Of a stretch of 64,000 bases of DNA, positions 63,301 through 64,000 are shown piece by piece; positions within the stretch are counted from its first letter, which is position 1, and each line of letters starts with the position of its first letter. The notes under the pieces were generated by a model that worked only from the letters and a program-made list of their open reading frames with translations, searched no databases and was not told the origin of the DNA. Source of the stretch: Prochilodus magdalenae (taxonomy: Eukaryota > Chordata > Actinopteri > Characiformes > Prochilodontidae). The stretch covers positions 62,001 to 126,000 of the forward strand of contig JAMWET010001089.1 of NCBI GenBank assembly GCA_024036415.1, given 5' to 3'. Made by a program: the position numbers and the translations under genes.

Positions 63301-64000
63301 TTAAGGACGTAGCCCTAACTTCAAACCTTTTGGCTTGTTAAAGGAGTAAAGGGAGTTAAAGGACAGTAATTTAACGTGGTAAAAAATTTACTTCCTTTTT
63401 CAAGCTGCTTCATCAGAAGTGTGAATACCTAGTCTTTGAAAGCAGGAACTTGACCTCACTTCAGAGGCTACCACAGCACAGCTGTCAGAGTGTGTACAGC
63501 AGATGTAGCAATGATTACATCTTTGATTTCAGCCAGAATGTGCCTTTAAGATCATCCTTTGCTGCGAGCTAATACCAGAAAAGCACTGGGACACTTAAGG
63601 AATTCATGCCATTGTAACACCACCCAGCAAAATACAAGGCATGTACCGGTTACACCTTGAGCAAGATATTTACAGAACAAAGCCTGTCGTTGCGCGTGAA
63701 ATGTGGTAGCTCGCTAGCAGGATACCATGTTCATGAGTAACCCATGTGAGAAACATTTTTCTTATGGTCTGACCACACTTGTGGAAGGAGACGTCAGATG
63801 TTTAAGTGACTTTTTTTTTTTCTTTTTCCTTTTTTTACCTGCAGGCCACCGATGGAAACTTTGTTGACAAGCTGAACAGCAAATTCAAAGCCAATTCGAA
63901 TTTTGAGGTGGTCCGGAGCCATAGCCCTCTTTTCACTATTGTGCACTATGCTGGGAAGGTATGTCAGGACCCAGAGTTCCTCAGAAAAGGAGGACGGTGA
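32992..64000 (+). CDS. Unconventional myosin motor domain (class III-like), partial, 14 coding exons in window
   Basis: Coding exons 32992-33093, 33376-33441, 34501-34631, 41838-41940, 51487-51589, 51867-52023, 52825-52927, 55564-55689, 58924-59032, 59387-59503, 60559-60659, 61175-61261, 62543-62608 and 63845-63958 join in frame to 495 residues; the donor after residue K495 shows the gene continues. Motor landmarks: P-loop GESGAGKT (101-108), switch [10 protein letters not shown] (150-158), YLLEKSRVV and [13 protein letters not shown]-site Glu321 (TRGESI), switch II DIFGFE (376-381), [27 protein letters not shown] and HYAGK. Start ATG 32992 is in strong context (ACCATGG). The N-terminus is only about 30 residues before the motor, with no SH3-like or kinase domain. 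Motifs such as [29 protein letters not shown] and [10 protein letters not shown] look closest to class III, but class III proteins normally carry an N-terminal kinase. Tail and class are unknown from this window. Confidence 0.93.
33688..34185. repeat. 31-bp CpG-bearing minisatellite, myosin intron 2
   Basis: About 15 copies of a 31-bp unit containing CCTCAACACGCGACAGCC and CTACTGCCCCTG, with subtypes where CTCAACACGCGACAG is replaced by GTAACAGGCGAGTG. Each major-type copy carries two CpGs, unusual in an AT-rich intron. Confidence 0.95.
34230..34397 (+). mobile_element. LINE 3'-end fragment
   Basis: The end AAATTCCTTGTGTATGTCAA, then TGCTTGGCCATTAAACCTGA and a TTCTGA-like tail, is the common 3' terminus of fish L2/CR1-type LINEs. 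A related end occurs at 56530-56602. No coding part remains. Confidence 0.6.
34850..35735 (+). repeat. Myosin intron 3 repeat family, copy A
   Basis: Shares ordered segments with 37790-38440 (GAGCTCATGAATATTTT versus GGCACTCATGAATATTTT; the paired words CCACCTTAAA and AAGGTGGA) and with 39225-39630 (GGTGTAAGTATTAATGAGTC versus GGTGAATATTAATGAGTC). It probably is a non-autonomous DNA element; the class is unresolved. Confidence 0.5.
35740..37780. other. Intron 3 sequence, nothing assignable
   Basis: Unique-looking AT-rich intron sequence between repeat copies A and B; no conserved exon or known repeat recognised. Confidence 0.4.
37790..38440 (+). repeat. Myosin intron 3 repeat family, copy B
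   Basis: Diverged partial copy of the copy A element, including TCATGAATATTTT and the CCACCTTAAAC / TTAAGGTGG inverted words near 38265-38300. Confidence 0.45.
39225..39630 (+). repeat. Myosin intron 3 repeat family, copy C
   Basis: Corresponds to the 3' half of copy A (TTAATGAGTC at about 39482-39493, then a matching GGAACAGCAACAATTGAGGTT-like end). Heavily diverged. Confidence 0.4.
40686..41363. mobile_element. Non-autonomous DNA transposon with TIRs, myosin intron 3
   Basis: The ends are inverted: TTGTGAGTGAGGTTGAACA at 40686-40704 faces TGTTCAACCTCACTCACAA at 41345-41363, a 19-bp perfect repeat, with more similarity inward (GGCAAGGTGA). The inside is GC-richer than the intron. A minus-strand frame of 126 codons covers part of it, but I see no transposase motif. 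No target-site duplication was identified. A 225-bp internal piece recurs at 44475-44700. Confidence 0.75.
42762..43006 (+). mobile_element. Full-length tRNA-derived V-SINE
   Basis: The head has RNA polymerase III boxes: A box TAGCTCAGCGG (42772-42782) and B box GGTTCGATTCC (42834-42844). A central domain follows (ACCAATAAGAGTCCTTGGGC), and the 3' tail TTGTAAGTCGCTCTGGATAA / GAGCGTCACCTAAATGCCAT is the LINE-matching end typical of fish V-SINEs. It appears complete and little diverged. It is a SINE, not a functional tRNA gene. Confidence 0.85.
43062..43200. mobile_element. Possible hAT-type element terminus
   Basis: CAGGGGTGGAAAG followed by GTAC-rich sequence resembles the 5' end of a widespread fish hAT repeat; a similar 3' portion (CTCGAGTACAGTAATGAGAG) appears near 45546. 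The element may span both with other DNA inside. Boundaries uncertain. Confidence 0.35.
44275..45075. repeat. AAACTGTACTGTAAAC minisatellite, interrupted
   Basis: Irregular repeats of words such as AAACTGTACTGTAAAC, AAACAAGTAAACCACACTTT and AAACCCCAAACTG, broken at 44475-44700 by a piece of the transposon found at 40686-41363. Confidence 0.75.
44475..44700 (+). mobile_element. Internal fragment of the 40686-41363 transposon family
   Basis: About 90% similar by eye to 40968-41190 in the same orientation (shared GAGTCTGCGCCACACACAAA, GACTCAAGGGACCATGCCAG, CCAGGTGCGGTGCTGTGTCC). It lacks both terminal inverted repeats and lies inside the AAAC-rich minisatellite. Confidence 0.85.
45080..48050. 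other. Myosin intron 4, mostly unassigned
   Basis: AT-rich intron with T runs (47349-47373) and GATCGATTT-type words (46446-46600). No exon, conserved block or named repeat supported. Confidence 0.4.
48056..48188. repeat. (GTAT)n microsatellite, myosin intron 4
   Basis: About 33 uninterrupted 4-bp units following a TA run. Confidence 0.97.
48190..51110. other. Myosin intron 4, distal part
   Basis: Contains AC/GC-rich (48650-48686), CT (49560-49616) and GTT (50338-50365) microsatellites; no exon supported. Confidence 0.4.
51114..51151. repeat. (GT)n microsatellite, myosin intron 4
   Basis: Uninterrupted GT run. Confidence 0.95.
53142..54203. mobile_element. Non-autonomous hAT-like element, myosin intron 7
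   Basis: The ends are TAGGGCTG (53142) and CAGCCCTA (ending 54203), flanked by 8-bp duplications CTTTGATT (53134-53141) and CTTGGATT (54204-54211) that differ at one base. Subterminal sequence contains AGTCGA/TCGACT words at both ends. No transposase frame is present in the 1062 bp. Confidence 0.75.
54425..55066 (-). mobile_element. Internally deleted Tc1/mariner element, myosin intron 7
   Basis: Terminal inverted repeats CACTATATTGCCAAAAGTAT (54425-54444) and its inverse ending at 55066 enclose only 642 bp, whereas full Tc1 elements are about 1.3-1.6 kb. A TA precedes the left end; the right flank is TC. The minus strand 55016-54741 keeps the N-terminal DNA-binding part of the transposase ([20 protein letters not shown], then [30 protein letters not shown]). 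The DDE catalytic core is deleted, so it is non-autonomous. Confidence 0.9.
55690..58923. other. Myosin intron 8
   Basis: No exon supported. A LINE 3'-end-like sequence lies at 56530-56602 and a short GT run at 56490-56504; the rest is unassigned. Confidence 0.4.
56530..56602 (+). mobile_element. LINE 3'-end fragment, myosin intron 8
   Basis: AAATTCCTTGTATGTGTGAA, then CATACTTGGCCAATAAAGCC and a TTCTGATTCTGA tail, the same L2/CR1-type terminus as at 34230-34397. Confidence 0.65.
60247..60339. repeat. (TA)n microsatellite, myosin intron 10
   Basis: About 46 uninterrupted TA dinucleotides between myosin exons 10 and 11. Confidence 0.97.

Overview
This window is nuclear DNA from a vertebrate, almost certainly a teleost fish. 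The genes have short coding exons with GT-AG introns, no polycistronic organisation, and introns and spacers full of fish-type repeats: a V-SINE, an L2-type LINE, Tc1/mariner relics, small hAT-like elements, and very long micro- and minisatellites. The repeat flavour suggests an ostariophysan (characin or catfish grade), but that is inference. Four protein-coding genes, all on the + strand, can be reconstructed exon by exon.

Layout. (1) 97-2347: complete coding region of a spindlin (spin1-like histone-methyl-lysine reader) in five coding exons, then a probable 3.7 kb 3'UTR to about 6020 that contains an antisense LTR-like insertion. (2) 6021-14190: intergenic, with a decayed Tc1-type transposase, an interspersed repeat at 9130-9750 and a 5'-truncated L2 LINE at 11276-12508. 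(3) 14498-16429: nxnl2 (nucleoredoxin-like 2, a thioredoxin-fold protein) in two exons, with CRE-like, octamer, GC-box and CCAAT motifs upstream. (4) 18700-21490: a 54-bp minisatellite split by an 881-bp hAT-like element that has an 8-bp target-site duplication. (5) 23128-30084: a single-pass membrane protein with two Kunitz domains (SPINT2/HAI-2-like architecture) in six exons. Its introns hold a 34-bp satellite with higher-order structure, an 870-bp pyrimidine tract and a 930-bp AC/AT tract. (6) 32992 to the window end: first 14 coding exons (495 residues) of an unconventional myosin motor domain, most like class III in its motifs but starting directly at the motor with no kinase domain. The gene continues past the window.

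The clearest unexpected structures are upstream of the myosin. An inverted copy of its exon 2 with flanking intron (357 bp, about 96% identical by manual alignment) lies 1.3 kb upstream at 31660-32016, bracketed by 55-bp direct repeats. The probable promoter carries a duplicated CCAAT/octamer module inside 12-bp inverted repeats. A second point of interest is the first Kunitz domain, which has lost both cysteines of the C14-C38 disulfide and gained two at new positions.

The four genes do not form an obvious pathway; their grouping is chromosomal. spin1 next to nxnl2 is, from memory, also the arrangement on human 9q22. All exon boundaries were read by hand from splice sites, reading frame and family similarity; no alignment or database search was run.
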